A stretch of 64,000 bases of DNA from Anisus vortex (Eukaryota; Mollusca; Gastropoda; Planorbidae): assembly GCA_949126835.1 (NCBI GenBank), contig OX421500.1, positions 25,429,231-25,493,230 of the forward strand. The letters are read 5' to 3'. The notes under the pieces were generated by a model. It made no database searches. It was given only the letters and a program-made list of their open reading frames with translations, and was not told the origin of the DNA. Position numbers and translations under genes: made by a program. Positions 30,447 to 43,600 of the stretch are shown piece after piece. Positions within the stretch are counted from its first letter, which is position 1. The number at the start of each line of letters is the position of its first letter.

Positions 30447-33400
30447 ACAGACACACACTGTATTCATATATATTGTGTAGACTTGACTCTAGTCGAGCAG
30501 ACTGTCTTACACAGACACACACTGTATTCATATATATTGTGTAGACTTGACTCTAGTCGAGCAGACTGTCTTACACAGACACTGTATTCATATATATTGT
30601 GTAGACTTGACTCTAGTCGATCAGACTGTCTTACACAGACACACACTGTATTCATATATATTGTGTAGACTTGACTCTAGTCGAGCAGACAGTCTTACAC
30701 ATACACACACTGTATTCATATATATTGTGTAGACTTGACTCTAGTCGAGCAGACTGTCTTACACAGACACACACTGTATTCATATATATTGTGTAGACTT
30801 GACTCTAGTCGAGCAGACTGTCTTACACAGACACTGTATTCATATATATTGTGTAGACTTGACTCTAGTCGAGCAGACTGTCTTACACAGACACACACTG
30901 TATTCATATATATTGTGTAGACTTGACTCTAGTCGAGCAGACAGTCTTACACAGACACACACTGTATTCATATATATTGTGTAGACTTGACTCTAGTCGA
31001 GCAGACTGTCTTACACAGACACATACTGTATTCATATATATTGTGTAGACTTGACTTTAGTCGAGCAGACAGTCTTACACAGACACACACTGTATTCATA
31101 TATATTGTGTAGACTTGACTCTAGTCGAGCAGACTGTCTTACACAGACACTGTATTCATATATATTGTGTAGACTTGACTCTAGTCGAGCAGACTGTCTT
31201 ACACAGACACTGTATTCATATATATTGTGTAGACTTGACTCTAGTCGAGCAGACTGTCTTACACAGACACTGTATTCATATATATTGTGTAGACTTGACT
31301 CTAGTCGAGCAGACTGTCTTACACAGACACTGTATTCATATATATTGTGTAGACTTGACTCTAGTCGAGCAGACTGTCTTACACAGACACTGTATTCATA
31401 TATATTGTGTAGACTTGACTCTAGTCGAGCAGACTGTCTTACACAGACACACACTGTATTCATATATATTGTGTAGACTTGACTCTAGTCGAGCAGACAG
31501 TCTTACACAGACACACACTGTATTCATATATATTGTGTAGACTTGACTCTAGTCGAGCAGACTGTCTTACACAGACACACACTGTATTCATATATATTGT
31601 GTAGACTTGACTCTAGTCGAGCAGACTGTCTTACACAGACACTGTATTCATATATATTGTGTAGACTTGACTCTAGTCGAGCAGACTGTCTTACACAGAC
31701 ACACACTGTATTCATATATATTGTGTAGACTTGACTCTAGTCGAGCAGACAGTCTTACACAGACACACACTGTATTCATATATATTGTGTAGACTTGACT
31801 CTAGTCGAGCAGACTGTCTTACACAGACACACACTGTATTCATATATATTGTGTAGACTTGACTCTAGTCGAGCAGACAGTCTTACACAGACACACACTG
31901 TATTCATATATATTGTGTAGACTTGACTCTAGTCGAGCAGACTGTCTTACACAGACACTGTATTCATATATATTGTGTAGACTTGACTCTAGTCGAGCAG
32001 ACTGTCTTACACAGACACACACTGTATTCATATATATTGTGTAGACTTGACTCTAGTCGAGCAGACAGTCTTACACAGACACACACTGTATTCATATATA
32101 TTGTGTAGACTTGACTCTAGTCGAGCAGACTGTCTTACACAGACACACACTGTATTCATATATATTGTGTAGACTTGACTCTAGTCGAGCAGACAGTCTT
32201 ACACAGACACACACTGTATTCATATATATTGTGTAGACTTGACTCTAGTCGAGCAGACTGTCTTACACAGACACACACTGTATTCATATATATTGTGTAG
32301 ACTTGTCTCTAGTCGAGCAGACTGTCTTACACAGACACTGTATTCATATATATTGTGTAGACTTGACTCTAGTCGAGCAGACTGTCTTACACAGACACAC
32401 ACTGTATTCATATATATTGTGTAGACTTGACTCTAGTCGAGCGGACAGTCTTACACAGACACACACTGTATTCATATATATTGTGTAGACATGACTCTAG
32501 TCGAGCAGACTGTCTTACACAGACACTGTATTCATATATATTGTGTAGACTTGACTCTAGTCGAGCAGACTGTCTTACACAGACACTGTATTCATATATA
32601 TTGTGTAGACTTGACTCTAGTCGAGCAGACTGTCTTACACAGACACTGTATTCATATATATTGTGTAGACTTGACTCTAGTCGAGCAGACTGTCTTACAC
32701 AGACACTGTATTCATATATATTGTGTAGACTTGACTCTAGTCGAGCAGACTGTCTTACACAGACACACACTGTATTCATATATATTGTGTAGACTTGACT
32801 CTAGTCGAGCAGACAGTCTTACACAGACACACACTGTATTCATATATATTGTGTAGACTTGACTCTAGTCGAGCAGACTGTCTTACACAGACACTGTATT
32901 CATATATATTGTGTAGACTTGACTCTAGTCGAGCATACTCTCTTACACAGACACTGTATTCATATATATTGTGTAGACTTGACTCTAGTCGAGCAGACTG
33001 TCTTACACAGACACTGTATTTATATATATTGTGTAGACTTGACTCTAGTCGAGCAGACTGTCTTACACAGACACTGTATTCATATATATTGTGTAGACTT
33101 GACTCTAGTCGAGCAGACTGTCTTACACAGACACACACTGTATTCATATATATTGTGTAGACTTGACTCTAGTCGAGCAGACTGTCTTACACAGACACTG
33201 TATTCATATATATTGTGTAGACTTGACTCTAGTCGAGCAGACAGTCTTACACAGACACACACTGTATTCATATATATTGTGTAGACTTGACTCTAGTCGA
33301 GCAGACTGTCTTACACAGACACACACTGTATTCATATATATTGTGTAGACTTGACTCTAGTCGAGCAGACAGTCTTACACAGACACACACTGTATTCATA

Positions 33401-36400
33401 TATATTGTGTAGACTTGACTCTAGTCGAGCAGACTGTCTTACACAGACACTGTATTCATATATATTGTGTAGACTTGACTCTAGTCGAGCAGACTGTCTT
33501 ACACAGACACACACTGTATTCATATATATTGTGTAGACTTGACTCTAGTCGAGCAGACAGTCTTACACAGACACACACTGTATTCATATATATTGTGTAG
33601 ACTTGACTCTAGTCGAGCAGACTGTCTTACACAGACACACACTGTATTCATATATATTGTGTAGACTTGACTCTAGTCGAGCAGACAGTCTTACACAGAC
33701 ACACACTGTATTCATATATATTGTGTAGACTTGACTCTAGTCGAGCAGACTGTCTTACACAGACACACACTGTATTCATATATATTGTGTAGACTTGTCT
33801 CTAGTCGAGCAGACTGTCTTACACAGACACTGTATTCATATATATTGTGTAGACTTGACTCTAGTCGAGCAGACTGTCTTACACAGACACACACTGTATT
33901 CATATATATTGTGTAGACTTGACTCTAGTCGAGCGGACAGTCTTACACAGACACACACTGTATTCATATATATTGTGTAGACATGACTCTAGTCGAGCAG
34001 ACTGTCTTACACAGACACTGTATTCATATATATTGTGTAGACTTGACTCTAGTCGAGCAGACTGTCTTACACAGACACTGTATTCATATATATTGTGTAG
34101 ACTTGACTCTAGTCGAGCAGACTGTCTTACACAGACACTGTATTCATATATATTGTGTAGACTTGACTCTAGTCGAGCAGACTGTCTTACACAGACACTG
34201 TATTCATATATATTGTGTAGACTTGACTCTAGTCGAGCAGACTGTCTTACACAGACACACACTGTATTCATATATATTGTGTAGACTTGACTCTAGTCGA
34301 GCAGACAGTCTTACACAGACACACACTGTATTCATATATATTGTGTAGACTTGACTCTAGTCGAGCAGACTGTCTTACACAGACACTGTATTCATATATA
34401 TTGTGTAGACTTGACTCTAGTCGAGCATACTCTCTTACACAGACACTGTATTCATATATATTGTGTAGACTTGACTCTAGTCGAGCAGACTGTCTTACAC
34501 AGACACTGTATTTATATATATTGTGTAGACTTGACTCTAGTCGAGCAGACTGTCTTACACAGACACTGTATTCATATATATTGTGTAGACTTGACTCTAG
34601 TCGAGCAGACTGTCTTACACAGACACACACTGTATTCATATATATTGTGTAGACTTGACTCTAGTCGAGCAGACTGTCTTACACAGACACTGTATTCATA
34701 TATATTGTGTAGACTTGACTCTAGTCGAGCAGACTGTCTTACACAGACACACACTGTATTCATATATATTGTGTAGACTTGACTCTAGTCGAGCAGACAG
34801 TCTTACACAGACACACACTGTATTCATATATATTGTGTAGACTTGACTCTAGTCGAGCAGACTGTCTTACACAGACACTGTAATCATATATATTGTGTAG
34901 ACTTGACTCTAGTCGAGCAGACTGTCTTACACAGACACTGTATTCATATATATTGTGTAGACTTGACTCTAGTCGAGCAGACTGTCTTACACAGACACTG
35001 TATTCATATATATGGTGTAGACTTGACTCTAGTCGAGCAGACAATCTTACACAGACACACACTGTATTCATATATATTGTGTAGACTTGACTCTAGTCGA
35101 GCAGACAGTCTTACACAGACACACACTGTATTCATATATATTGTGTAGACTTGACTCTAGTCGAGCAGACTGTCTTACACAGACACTGTATTCATATATA
35201 TTGTGTAGACTTGACTCTAGTCGAGCAGACAGTCTTACACAGACACACACTGTATTCATATATATTGTGTAGACTTGACTCTAGTCGAGCAGACTGTCTT
35301 ACACAGACACACACTGTATTCATATATATTGTGTAGACTTGACTCTAGTCGAGCAGACTGTCTTACACAGACACACACTGTATTCATATATATTGTGTAG
35401 ACTTGACTCTAGTCGAGCAGACTGTCTTACACAGACACACACTGTATTCATATATATTGTTTAGACTTGACTCTAGTCGAGCGGACAGTCTTACACAGAC
35501 ACACACTGTATTCATATATATTGTGTAGACATGACTCTAGTCGAGCAGACTGTCTTACACAGACACTGTATTCATATATATTGTGTAGACTTGACTCTAG
35601 TCGAGCAGACTGTCTTACACAGACACTGTATTCATATATATTGTGTAGACTTGACTCTAGTCGAGCAGACTGTCTTACACAGACACTGTATTCATATATA
35701 TTGTGTAGACTTGACTCTAGTCGAGCAGACTGTCTTACACAGACACACACTGTATTCATATATATTGTGTAGACTTGACTCTAGTCGAGCAGACTGTCTT
35801 ACACAGACACTGTATTCATATATATTGTGTAGACTTGACTCTAGTCGAGCAGACTGTCTTACACAGACACTGTATTCATATATATTGTGTAGACTTGACT
35901 CTAGTCGAGCAGACTGTCTTACACAGACACTGTATTCATATATATTGTGTAGACTTGACTCTAGTCGAGCAGACTGTCTTACACAGACACACACTGTATT
36001 CATATATATTGTGTAGACTAGACTCTAGTCGAGCAGACTGTCTTACACAGACACACACTGTATTCAGATATATTGTGTAGACTTGACTCTAGTCGAGCAG
36101 ACTGTCTTACACAGACACACACTGTATTCATATATATTGTGTAGACTTGACTCTAGTCGAGCAGACAGTCTTACACAGACACACACTGTATTCATATATA
36201 TTGTGTAGACTTGACTCTAGTCGAGCAGACAGTCTTACACAGACACACACTGTATTCATATATATTGTGTAGACTTGACTCTAGTCGAGCAGACAGTCTT
36301 ACACAGACACACACTGTATTCATATATATTGTGTAGACTTGACTCTAGTCGAGCAGACTGTCTTACACAGACACACACTGTATTCATATATATTGTGTAG

Positions 36401-36568
36401 ACTTGACTCTAGTCGAGCAGACTGTCTTACACAGACACACACTGTATTCATATATATTGTGTAGACTTGACTCTAGTCGAGCAGACAGTCTTACACAGAC
36501 ACACACTGTATTCATATATATTGTGTAGACTTGACTCTAGTCGAGCAGACTGTCTTACACAGACACAC
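30447..36568. repeat. 64-bp/60-bp satellite array, right-hand part
   Basis: The same satellite resumes directly after the inserted element and ends at 36568, before unique sequence starting ggggagccaaac. Its first 1.6 kb match the 17893 block at a 12571-bp offset, including the gtcgatcag variant at 30617. 60-bp units are common. Private variants include catactctc, tatttatata and gagcggacag. Confidence 0.97.
32220..35070. repeat. Tandem duplication, 1492-bp period
   Basis: The block at 32220-33711 is repeated at 33712 onward to about 35000. Markers at 1492-bp offset include acttgtctc (about 32303 and 33795), gagcggacag (32440 and 33932), gagcatactctc (32932 and 34424) and tatttatatata (33018 and 34510). 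The two copies are almost identical, so this is one of the youngest exchanges in the array. Confidence 0.85.
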
Positions 36569-37120
36569 GGGGAGCCAAACTAGCTATGACTGATTTCGGA
36601 TTATCTTGGATACTGGGCTAATATCATTCTGTGAACTTATTATTTCTTACTTATTTATGTTCACTCTTTGGATATTTAACCTATACGTAGACTCTTCAGA
36701 ATACAGCTGTCATTTGGATTGATGTTGATATCCACATGTGATTACGGATTAAACGTAAGGTCTATTCACTTAAAGTCTGTTTTCTTAATTTGTTTGTCAT
36801 TGGAGTGATTGTGAGAAGAAGATACTGACTCTGCTTGATAGGTAGTACGCAAATAAAAATATCGAGCGTTGTCACGGAGAATTGCCTGGTCTAAAACATT
36901 GCCATCGACCTCTAGACCAACGAACCAAGTGAGGTAGGGAGCTCAACGTGTGAGCGTTACAGTCACGAGAGCAACTTACTGGTCACACTATCCCGCATCA
37001 TTACAATAGCCATAGACTGAAAACAATAACATGTAGGTTTTAAGGCATAACTAATATTTTTGCTGTTGTTTTAAATGTAAGGAGACGGGAGCGAAGGGGT
37101 AACATGGTAGATGTTTCTTT
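36569..37120. other. Unique spacer between satellite and A+T minisatellite
   Basis: About 550 bp of non-repetitive sequence with no supportable gene. On the minus strand, the stretch at 36919-36909 reads TGGTCTAGAGG and fits a tRNA box A consensus. No convincing box B follows, so only a degenerate tRNA-derived SINE fragment could be suspected. Confidence 0.6.
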
Positions 37121-38564
37121 ATTTTATATTTTTATATTATATTTTTATATTATATTTTTATATTATATTTTTATATTATATTTTTATATTATATATTTAT
37201 ATTATATTTTTATATTATATTTTTATATTATATTTTTATATTATATTTTTATATTATATTTTTATATTATATTTTTATATTATATTTTTATATTATATTT
37301 TTATATTATATTTTTATATTATATTTTTATATTATATTTTTATATTATATTTTTATATTATATTTTTATATTATATTTTTATAATATATTTTTATATTAT
37401 ATTTTTATATTATATTTTTATATTATATTTTTATATTATATTTTTATATTATATTTTTATATTATATTTTTATATTATATTTTTATATTATATTTTTATA
37501 TTATATTTTTATATTATATTTTTATATTATATTTTGTTATTATATTTTTATATTATATTTTTATATTATATTTTTATATTATATTTTTATATTATATTTT
37601 TATATTATATTTTTATATTATATTTTTATATTATATTTTTATATTATATTTTTATATTATATTTTGTTATTATATTTTTATATTATATTTTTATATTATA
37701 TTTTTATATTATATTTTTATATTATATTTTTATATTATATTTTTATATTATATTTTTATATTATATTTTTATATTATATTTTGTTATTATATTTTTATAT
37801 TATATTTTGTTATTATATTTTTATATTATATTTTTATATTATATTTTTATATTATATTTTGTTATTATATTTTTATATTATATTTTTATATTATATTTTT
37901 ATATTATATTTTTATATTATATTTTTATATTATATTTTTATATTATATTTTTATATTATATTTTTATATTATATTTTTATATTATATTTTTATATTATAT
38001 TTTTATATTATATTTTTATATTATATTTTTATATTATATTTTTATATTATATTTTTATATTATATTTTTATATTATATTTTTATATTATATTTTTATATT
38101 ATATTTTTATATTATATTTTTATATTATATTTTTATATTATATTTTGTTATTATATTTTGTTATTATATTTCATATTATATTTTGTTATTATATTTTTAT
38201 ATTATATTTTGTTATTATATTTTTATATTATATTTTGTTATTATATTTTTATATTATATTTTGTTATTATATTTTGTTATTATATTTTGTTATTATATTT
38301 TTATATTATATTTTGTTATTATATTTTGTTATTATATTTTTATATTATATTTTTATATTATATTTTTATATTATATTTTTATATTATATTTTTATATTAT
38401 ATTTTTATATTATATTTTTATATTATATTTTTATATTATATTTTTATATTATATTTTTATATTATATTTTTATATTATATTTTTATATTATATTTTTATA
38501 TTATATTTTTATATTATATTTTTATATTATATTTTTATATTATATTTTTATATTATATTTTATT
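37121..38564. repeat. 13-bp A+T-only minisatellite (about 111 copies)
   Basis: The main unit is tttttatattata (13 bp). A second type, ttttgttattata, is interspersed: single copies near 37533, 37663, 37780, 37806 and 37858, then a dense cluster at 38140-38340. One shortened unit (tttcatatta) lies near 38169. The unit has no stop codon in the forward direction, so two overlapping forward frames of about 500 codons run through it, encoding only F, I, L, Y and a few V and C. These are not genes. Such tracts are easily unwound and are hard to size from short reads. Confidence 0.96.
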
Positions 38565-39548
38565 TACAAGGGCGAACAGGGGCCTAAGGGAAAGTGAGGG
38601 AACCGGGGGTCTATGTTGATCTGTGCATCTCCGTTTGTACATAGAGGTTATTAGTTAACTGGACAGATCAATAAAAAAAATACTAATCGAAAATTAAAAC
38701 GAATTGATTAATTAATAGACAAAACAAACAATACCAACACTAAAACAACTATTAAATCAACAAATTTATTTTAAATCATTGCACAACAATACGTTTATTT
38801 TCATGATACTAAAATAAACTTATTCCCCAACCACACTTTCCTTTCAAATGCACTACTTTAACTTAAGTAACAAAACTACCATAAAACTTAACATCACATC
38901 TACCTCAACTCTACACAACTCATTAGCTTAGCATCTCCTAGAAGTTTCAATATCAACCTACTGGTCATTGCAATGAAGGATATTTAACTTCTTACTCTAT
39001 AACTCAATATAGTATAATAACTAACCACTCCAGATTTAAACATAAAGTCATACAAATCAATACAAATATTTAAGCTAGCCAATCAACTCTAAGCAAGAAT
39101 TAAACATTATAATAACTAAACATTGAATTGATTTCACTGACTGGCTGTAACCATCATTAGTTGATTTAGTCTCTGAAATATATTTTGTTGTGTTGCCTTT
39201 TTATCTAGAGTTGCCATAGCGATTACATGTCAACAATCTAATCAGCTCATTTCTAAAGAGAGAAAGGAATATATGAGACACGTTGTTATAACAACCAAAC
39301 CAATATTAGCATAGACATTAAAATATTTATTCCTATCTTAAATGTCTAAAAAAACGGATTAGCTTTCCGGATCTTAAGTCCAGGCTGTAACAATGTTAAG
39401 GTGTTAATCAAGGGACACACCAGGATCCTGTCTGAGATTAGCTATCTTGTGGCACGCCGATAGGGTTATGTGGATGTTATGCTCATTTAGCCTATTTGTA
39501 AGAACTTTTGTTTTCTTTAAATACAAATGTAAAATTAAACAAATATAT

Positions 39549-39552
<4 letters not shown>
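38565..39552. other. Unique A+T-rich spacer
   Basis: No gene is supported. The stretch ends near 39392 with ccaggctgtaaca, similar to an LTR 3' terminus. I could not find a matching TGTTA start with a target duplication, so no element is called. Confidence 0.5.

Positions 39553-39582
<30 letters not shown>
39553..39582. repeat. (TA)n microsatellite
   Basis: About 15 uninterrupted TA dinucleotides. A 62-codon forward frame that crosses it is not considered real. Confidence 0.9.
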
Positions 39583-39584
<2 letters not shown>

Positions 39585-39948
39585 TTTTATCTCGGTAAAA
39601 TAATGTATGAAGCAAATCAAGTAATCAGTCTATAGAATCTCATTAAGAATTTGTATAGGTGATTAGAGGAGCCAGAAAGAATGGGAGTAGGGTCTATAGT
39701 TCAATCCCATATATTTTTATGTATAGGTCTACTGGAAGTGTTCGAAAAAACAAAAAATGTATTAAGATGGACCGCTTGCTCTATTTTTAGAGCTTGTATT
39801 TTCTTTTTTACGTGAGCATTCAATAACGCTGTATTAAATTACTTCTACGCTCCTATGTTAGCCTAAATGTTTCCGCTGCATACAACTTTCGATTTTAATT
39901 ATAATTATAAAATTTTCTCTGTTAACATCACCTCTGCTGTACATATTG

Positions 39949-39956
39949 TGACGTCA
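39949..39956. promoter_or_regulatory. CRE-like palindrome TGACGTCA
   Basis: A perfect 8-bp cAMP-response element consensus lies in the 3' flank of the receptor gene. A half site, TACGTCAT, follows at about 40027-40034, with a TATA-like tatttatag between them near 39994. Whether this is a promoter is not shown; no adjacent first exon was recognised. Confidence 0.3.
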
Positions 39957-40139
39957 CCATGTCATTTATATTAGGTGTCTCGTGCCCAATGCTATTTATA
40001 GATAAACTTGACCTTGTCTTGTTGCGTACGTCATATGGATACTAGAAATGTATTTGTTTTGATTAAGAAGGCGTCTTTGTTCCATCTTCGTGATAAAAGA
40101 TTATGTTTTGTCCATATGAGTTCCCTTAATGTATTTTGA

Positions 40140-40145
40140 TTTATT
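40140..40145 (-). terminator. Candidate poly(A) signal of the receptor gene
   Basis: The plus-strand TTTATT reads AATAAA on the minus strand, about 250 bp beyond the receptor stop codon. It is the first canonical hexamer I noticed downstream. It is only a candidate, because a further 3' exon cannot be excluded. Confidence 0.35.
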
Positions 40146-40396
40146 CTCCACATTCAACTTTGACCACGGCTGAAATTAACCCTCTTGTTGATATTGTTCG
40201 AGCTGCATTTTAATTTATATGATCATTTGAATTCCAGTTAAAAGTTTGTGTTCTACAATTAAATATCCTCGTGTTTGAATCAACTTTAGCTACCAAGACT
40301 CGATGTTCCACTACGTGCATACAATCATTGATGACCAAGACATTAAACTAGGATAGAAGACATAGTCAAAAAGGCCATTGCTAGTACATGTATTAA

Positions 40397-40633
40397 TTAA
40401 AGGCTTCTATTGAATAAATGCACTGACCTAAACTTGTGGGCCGCAGTTATGTAGAGAAAAAAGTTGGCAGCACTGTTGTAGACCTTGAAAACTGAAAATG
40501 TATTTATCATGATAACACTAGCCCTCGCTCCGTACTCGTCAGTCGCAATAAAAATTCTGTAGTACTGATATAATACATCTGGCATGACACAGATAAACAA
40601 ACAGATGGAGTTGGCTATCAACATCCTGTTTAT
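40397..40633 (-). CDS. GPCR exon 7 (TM6, TM7, C-terminus, residues 259-336)
   Basis: The exon has acceptor TTTACTTTCAG, phase 0. It encodes TM6 (ANSICLFICVMPDVLYQYY), loop 3, TM7 with NSAANFFLY, then AAHKFR and a nine-residue tail ending at TAA (40399-40397). A donor-like AG|GTCAGTG at 40428/40427, within the KFR codons, leaves open a spliced, longer C-terminal tail. No clear further exon was recognised downstream. Confidence 0.87.
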   Translation of the reverse strand: MNRMLIANSICLFICVMPDVLYQYYRIFIATDEYGARASVIMINTFSVFKVYNSAANFFLYITAAHKFRSVHLFNRSL

Positions 40634-43600
40634 CTGAAAGTAAAGCATGCATATGTATTTCTACAAAGTAAATTATTAATTAGTCCTTTTTTTCATAAAT
40701 TAACAAAATCGACTATATACTTTAACGCTATAAAACTGGCACATAGTATTGCAGTTTTTTCTTGTATTTGCTTATGACATTGAGATAATAAAGCTATGCC
40801 ATCTGCAAAGTCTAGATCTTCAAGCTGTTTAAACAGGGTCCATTGAATTCCATTTTTTTTCTCTTTTCTGTAGTATTCTTCATGACCCAGTCTATTACTA
40901 GCAGAAAGAGAAATGGTGAAAGTAGACATCCCTGCCGAATACATTTGAAAAATATTTTTACTTACTTGTCTTTGTTGTTTTCTTTTTTCTTTACTTTGTG
41001 TTTCTGACATTGCCTTCTGTAATTTTCTAGCTATGACAAGACGTCTGACTATCAATCCATTCAACACAGCAAGGAGAAAAAATGGCAGCAACACTAGGAT
41101 CGTTGTTTGGATGTAGGATTCATAAACCCTGGTTAACACATTCATACATTTAGTATTCAAATTATAAAGTATAATGTGCAAATGGGAAATAGAATAACAA
41201 AAGCCAAGGACAAATACACTGTCAGTCAAAGATTAAAGAACTGCCAATCACATATTAATTGACTGTCAATCAAAGATTAAAGAACTGCCAATCACATATT
41301 AATTCACTGTCAATCAAAGATTAAAGAACTTCCAATCACATATTAATTCACTGTCAATCAAAGATTAAAGAACTGCCATTCACAGATTAATACACTGTCA
41401 GTCAAAGATTAAAGAACTGCCAATCACAGATTAATACACTGTCAGTCAAAGATTAAAGAACTGCCAATCACATATTAATTCACTGTCAATCAAAGATTAA
41501 AGAACTGCCATTCACAGATTAATACACTGTCAGTCAAAGATTAAAGAACTGCCAATCACATATTAATTCACTGTCAATCAAAGATTAAAGAACTGCCATT
41601 CACAGATTAATACACTGTCAGTCAAAGATTAAAGAACTTCCATTCACATATTAATTCACTGTCAATCAAAGATTAAAGAACTGCCAATCACATATTAATT
41701 CACTGTCAATCAAAGATTAAAGAACTGCCAATCACATATTAATTCACTGTCAATCAAAGATTAAAGAACTGCCATTCACAGATTAATTCACTGTCAATCA
41801 AAGATTAAAGAACTGCCAATCACATATTAATTCACTGTCAATCAAAGATTAAAGAACTGCCAATCACATATTAATTCACTGTCAGTCAAAGATTAAAGAA
41901 CTGCCAATCACATATTAATTCACTGTCAGTCAAAGATTAAAGAACTTACAGAACTAATTTCTCTACTTAAACTTTTATGTATCACACAAACTAATTTATA
42001 TTAGTATAGCTATTTGTTCATAATGAATCTGAGGTCTTGTATAAATAGTTGACTTGGTCTTTAAAAGTAGAACAAACCACACGATCGATATACAGCATAG
42101 AGATGTTAACTTACAGTCCCCATAGGTATGAATATTTTGCTCTCAATACACAAGCTCTGAACCCATTGACTCTGTAAACTTCAGGTATATACATAGACAT
42201 ACCAAGACATATTGTCAAGCAGATGGTCACGCCAAGTACTGGAATACAAACAAAAAAAAACATTACAAAAGAGCATTACATGAAGAATACGGTTATTAAT
42301 ATTAGGATATATATGTGGTCTAGTGGTACGCAGCTGGTTTGCTATTTTGAAGATCAAAAGCTCTGATGGGTACCTGACATTAGTTGGGGTAAAGAAAAGA
42401 CGGCAGGGCGTTGTGCTGGCCACACATTCCCTAGTATGCCATGGCCACAGAAACTGGTGAACGTTGGTTCACCAGCCCTATGATCAGTTTGGTACGAAGG
42501 GTACTTAATTACTAATTGTCAATGGGGGCTTTTAATAAATATTAAAGTAAACTATGGACAAAAATATCTCGTTTTATTTCATATTTAATCTGTTCATAGA
42601 TATTATGACCATTGTCACTGCTGTTTCTCAGCTTTTTTTTATAGGATACAAGCTAAATTGTCGTGCGTTTCCGTGGGAAAATAAAACAGGCCTGTATAAA
42701 TTACAGATAGAAATTGTATAATCTACAATGAACAAAAAGCTATAGATCTAATTATAATTAAATAAAATTCTTGTTTTTTTTACTGAATACTTTTAGGAAA
42801 GTAATTTAAAGTAAATATTGTTAATTGTTAAAAAAATAGTCAAGTCTTTTTATTTAACAAAAATATAAATTACCCGGTGTTGCTCGTAGATTTACAATCT
42901 TTCTTTTAAAAGTAAAATTAATTGAAATAATACAAAATTTTGAAAAAAAAAAGGTATAGATAAACTGTTTGTTGCTTCCATTCTCCACTGTATAAACAGA
43001 TAAGATCCGAATCAATGACACTGTTTATGTTGAGATGAATAGAGACACGAAGTGAAGCGGAAGTATTGGTCTAAAGTATTATAGGAACACTGTTCTAGAA
43101 GTACTGAACAGACCACCTGGTTTGCATCACCTAACATTGAAATGCATCCAAAGAAATCTTGTTTTCGATATGTCCCATCTTAGTTTAATTTGGTAATATA
43201 TTTTTATAAAAACCCTCAAATCATTGCCCCATGTATGTTAAAGTCTTAACTCGATGCTCTGGTGAATAGAAATTTAGAACTACACCATCCCAACGGGATA
43301 TGCGCTATATAAGCACCGTTATTATTTATTTATTTATTTATCCCAAGTCCTTAACCGTGATGGGGGATCTTCTACTTACGTGATCTTTTGACGGTACACC
43401 ATTGATTCATTTTTAAAGGAAACTGGACAGCAATAAATCTTTCAAATGTTAGACCAACTACATACAGGTAGGAAGTGAAATTGCAGGTTGAGGCCACAAT
43501 AAAGAAAAGTCTGCAGAACCAATCTTCCCAAGATTCTTGGCTTGAACCACTTGTAGTTACTGCCCTTCCATATGCAAATCGTATGACTAGATTGAGTAAA

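Noticed and set aside
4617..36080. Many 61-161-codon frames on both strands in the satellite
   Set aside because: All are translations of the 60/64/78-bp units and end where unit length restores a stop; the same peptide recurs everywhere.
1..36568. CRISPR-like regular repeats
   Set aside because: There are no unique spacers: the whole period is conserved. The DNA is eukaryotic and no cas genes are present.
36850..36919. tRNA gene or SINE on the minus strand
   Set aside because: Box A fits, but no box B or cloverleaf could be drawn.
37104..38619. Two overlapping forward frames of about 500 codons
   Set aside because: Pure translation of the 13-bp A+T repeat, with only F, I, L and Y plus rare V and C.
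38600..39392. A second LTR-like element ending in gctgtaaca
   Set aside because: No matching TG start or target-site duplication could be identified.
39447..39635. 62-codon forward frame
   Set aside because: It runs through the (TA)n tract and has no homology clues.
40693..40965. Read-through of GPCR exon 6 into intron 6
   Set aside because: The frame stays open past the GTAAGTA donor, but the residues after RQ do not resemble TM6. Exon 7 joins in phase 0 and supplies TM6.
42181..42423. 80-codon minus-strand frame starting MASTTPCRLFF
   Set aside because: It is the reverse of the SINE-like element; its last part overlaps exon 5 in another frame.
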